NCBI GenBank assembly: GCA_031835245.1
Contig: JAVKOQ010000109.1
Location: 1-64,000 of the forward strand
Length of the DNA: 64,000 bases
Direction: 5' to 3'
From: Balamuthia mandrillaris
Taxonomy: Eukaryota > Discosea > Longamoebia > Balamuthiidae
The notes under the pieces were generated by a model. The model saw only the letters and a program-made list of their open reading frames with translations. It was not told the DNA's origin and ran no database searches. Made by a program: the position numbers and the translations under genes. The first letter of the stretch is position 1. Every line of letters begins with the position of its first letter. Positions 61,197-64,000 of the stretch are shown here, piece after piece.

Positions 61197-61616
61197 CAGG
61201 CCTGTGACCAAGATTGAAGGCAGGGTCGCCGATCTTCCAATGAAATATCAATAAAATAATCTTAACGAACTCATAAAAATGCGAAGCATCGGTGTCGATC
61301 TGGGTTATCATGTCGACAAAAATTGAAAGTCGACAAAAAACCTGACTTCTCCCAACAAAAAAAAAAGAGAGAAAAAAACGTAGCACCTCCTCTCGGCTGC
61401 AGCTTCAACTTAGCAAACAACAGCATACATAGCCACAACATTCCCTCCCAAACGATTTGCACTTCGCCACACCAGACCACACCACACCACACGGTTCACC
61501 GCACAAAGCTTTTTCTAGTTAGGTTCAACCTCTTTGGATTTATTTGATTTCAAAGGAGACAAGGAGAGGGGAGAACAAAAACAAGAAAACAAAAAAAAGG
61601 TTCTTTTTTAACTTGA
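61197..61616. promoter_or_regulatory. intergenic gap upstream of ATG13 with TGTCGACA
   Basis: This 420-bp gap contains TGTCGACAAA at 61311-61320 and a related AGTCGACAAA at 61329-61338, 18 bp apart. A CCACACCACACCACAC tract lies near 61470. No gene was seen. Confidence 0.45.
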
Positions 61617-62009
61617 ATGGAAGTGGGGGAGGTACAAACCCCAGAGAGTTCTCTGGGGACCACCAACACCCCTTCCTCCACCTCCTCCTCCCCACGAGAC
61701 GAGCATGCTGAAGGAGGACAAATCTCTCCTACCCGCAAGCAACGAAGGACGAGGAGGAGCCAAAGCTTGAACCCCCAAGGCCTCCTCTCCAAGCAGAACA
61801 AGACGTTGGAGTTCATCACCAACCAGACCTTTCGCATCTTTGCCCAGACCATCATTCAGGGCAGGCTGGTCCAAGCCAGCAGCACGGCAACCGAGGATGA
61901 CGTTCCTGGAGGAGGGGCGGGCAGCAATGAAGTCTTTTCGGCTGAAGGCAGCAGCGACTGGGTTTGTCTCTTCATTCTTTCTATCCGTTATTTCGAGTTC
62001 TCATCACCT

Positions 62010-62054
<45 letters not shown>

Positions 62055-64000
62055 CGCCTTTTCTCTTCCTGGTTTCTTCTCCTTCTCTTTTCTTCTCTCG
62101 TGCTCTTCTCGTTATCGCTCTACAATAGTTGAACTTGAGCGTGGACTGCTTGTGGAAAGTGGACAAAGACCTCCAGCGCTTTTGGCAGTACAGAGATAAC
62201 GACACTCGTCGCGTGAAAACTGTACAGCTCACCATAGACATATTCGCTAGAGAGGAGAGCTCTTCTCCTGCCGGTAGTCGACGCCCCAGTCAAGAAGATA
62301 CGTCAGAAAGCCAAGACAGGCGAGCACAGAACCGCCACCGGCCTTCTGACTTTCTGCTTGAACGCTGGTGCCTTGAATACACCAACGAGTAAGTTTTCTT
62401 CTTTCTTTCTGCGACGTTCTTCTTCCCTCTTATTCATAGGTTAACATCTTGCTCTTTTTTTTTTTCTCTTGTTTGAATTGACAGAGCTAATCCTGATGCC
62501 GCAAGCCCTACCTTGAACAACAAACATACATTGGTTCTTCTACGGTCCGTTGCTGCCATGATATGTCTGCTTCCTTGCCATAAACTTGTGCGACTCTGCA
62601 AACGTCACCCGACAAGCTATTCTATTTGTTACTCCATCAACGACCTCAACTCTGTCTCCAGAATAACGTCTCTCAAAGTATCTAGAGATCGCGATGCCAC
62701 TTCAACCTCAATTTCTTCCGTGCTGGAATGGTCAACCAACGAGGAGGTTTCGGTTTCAACTCATCCACAAAAAGAAAAAGAGAAGGAACAAGAAAAGGCT
62801 CTTAGCGGTAATAACAATGGTCGTAGTAGCTTCAAGTTTGGAGAAATATCCACCAAAATGGGCAGTTTGACAGTTTCTGTGGAATATCGCAATGATATTT
62901 CACGATTCCAAAAGGTGTGTTTCTTCTATTCCATTACTCTTTGTTCTTATTCTATTTTTTTTTTGGAACGGATAACAGATCAAGAGCTCAGGAATTGCAA
63001 CGTTCATCATTCCGGACTACAGCCCAAATGCCTCTTCCAATGTTACCCAACCGACTGCAAACAAAACTGCCTCACAAACTGTTTCTACTTCTCGTGCAGA
63101 AGATCCATTTAGGCCTTCTTCCTTTCACAAGATAGAGCCATCAGACAAAGCCTCTTCGCCTCCCTCATCCGCTCCTCGCAAAATGTCGAATGTTGATTTA
63201 TACTTGGATGAGTACTTTGAGAAAAAGGTGCCTGGCAATAAGAACCAACCGTCAACCACACCTTCTTCTACAATCGCAACATCTGCTGCCATTCCTACTC
63301 CTCGTACGAGACGTAGGTCAGCTGCAAACGAGTTAGCGTCAGAAGATGACTTAACTACTGGAGCAGAGGCGGGAGATGCGTCCTATCCACCTTCTTTGTT
63401 CTCTTTGACGAGCCCTCCGTCCGTACCTTCTCTGCTTCTTACCTCTCCTCCATTCTCGCAAATGCCAGACACAGTAGGGCATAAGGCAACAATAGAAGAG
63501 AACGAAGCAATCAGCGGCGAATCGTCCGGGAGAGCACGTTTACGTTCGTCGAATCCGCAGCCGATTCCCTCGGCTTCATCATCTTCAGCAACCTCATCAA
63601 GACATCACCAACGTAAACAAACGAAGCCATCCGCTGCTGCTTCTTGTCCTCCTTGTCATTATGGTGGGCAAAATCCTTTTTCTTCTCATTATTCTACTTC
63701 TCCTCTGTCTGCTTCTGTGGCTTCTCCACACAATAGAAACGAACATGTACAAATGGTTCCCTCTTCCATGCCTACCACGATTCCTCATTCTAAGTCCATG
63801 CCTCCTCAAAGGCAGTCTACCGCGTCTTCACCTTCTCCGTTTTCTCCAACTTCGTTCCTTCTCAACAATTATCAACAACAGCAACACAAACAAAAGCAAA
63901 AACAAAACCAATTTCCTCATTCTTCTTCCTCTCCATTTGCCTCGTCTGGCCCGCTATCTCAGACACCACCGATCGGATCAGGCATGTATGGCTCTCAGTG
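61617..64000 (+). CDS. ATG13: autophagy protein ATG13 (3' end beyond window)
   Basis: ATG13 is the HORMA-domain subunit of the ATG1/ULK kinase complex that starts autophagosome formation. Exons 61617-61961, 62129-62388, 62485-62914 and 62979 to the edge join to about 685 visible residues. The HORMA domain reads FITNQTFRIFAQTIIQGRL, then WLNLSVDCLWKVDKDLQRFW, VKTVQLTIDIF, the LLERWCLEYTNE motif typical of ATG13, VLLRSVAAMICLLPCHKL and TFIIPDYSPN. After residue ~360 the chain is disordered and Ser/Pro-rich, as in all ATG13 proteins, where phosphorylation and ATG1/ATG17 binding take place. The start is MEVGEVQTPE, giving about 65 disordered residues before the domain. The C-terminus is cut by the window. 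Confidence 0.9.

Overview
This is a nuclear fragment from an intron-rich unicellular eukaryote. Nearly every conserved gene is interrupted by short GT-AG introns of about 50-200 bp, and the proteins are eukaryotic core factors: SPT5, eL36, AK6, FEN1, SPO11, ATG13, a VPS9-domain protein, an Ulp2/SENP6-7 peptidase and cytosolic alpha-mannosidase. Several genes (a conditioned-medium-factor-like secreted protein, a FERM protein, very long Q/N/S/P/H-rich proteins) would fit an amoebozoan, but that placement is inference. Exon boundaries were read by hand from frame continuity and GT-AG signals. They are most secure where the exon sum is a multiple of three and the joined protein matches its family.

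Layout. 1-8286 (minus): a Q/P/S-rich coiled-coil protein running off the left edge, a decayed FEN1 copy, and SPT5 with an in-frame TAG at a conserved position. 9043-12326 (plus): a DUF2207 membrane protein. 12607-13137 (minus) eL36 and 13369-13987 (plus) AK6 share a divergent promoter. 14078-23197 (minus): a CMF-like secreted protein with an alpha/beta-hydrolase half, an UNC93-like transporter and a CASTOR/POLLUX-type channel. 23463-24448 (plus): a Maf pyrophosphatase. 24703-29005 (minus): a FERM protein and a NADAR protein, with about 1.9 kb of unresolved sequence between them. 29171-34881 (plus): a tiny repeat protein and the SUMO peptidase. 34920-36383 (minus): an unassigned 325-aa protein. 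36855-38626 (plus): intact FEN1. 38893-45880 (minus): a VPS9 protein and a large helical protein resembling fungal-type regulators. 46626-57274 (plus): a questin-oxidase-like protein, MAN2C1 and a bZIP factor. 57401-59509 (minus): SPO11. 59826-64000 (plus): an F-box protein and ATG13, which runs off the right edge.

Themes. DNA metabolism is well represented (FEN1, a FEN1 relic, SPO11, SPT5, SUMO peptidase), as is membrane traffic and autophagy (VPS9, ATG13). Genes are packed tightly, often as divergent or convergent pairs; one convergent pair is only 38 bp apart. Two palindromes recur in the gaps: TGACGTCA (a CRE/TGA-type bZIP site) and TGTCGACA. Intron microsatellites always place the pyrimidine strand in the sense orientation.
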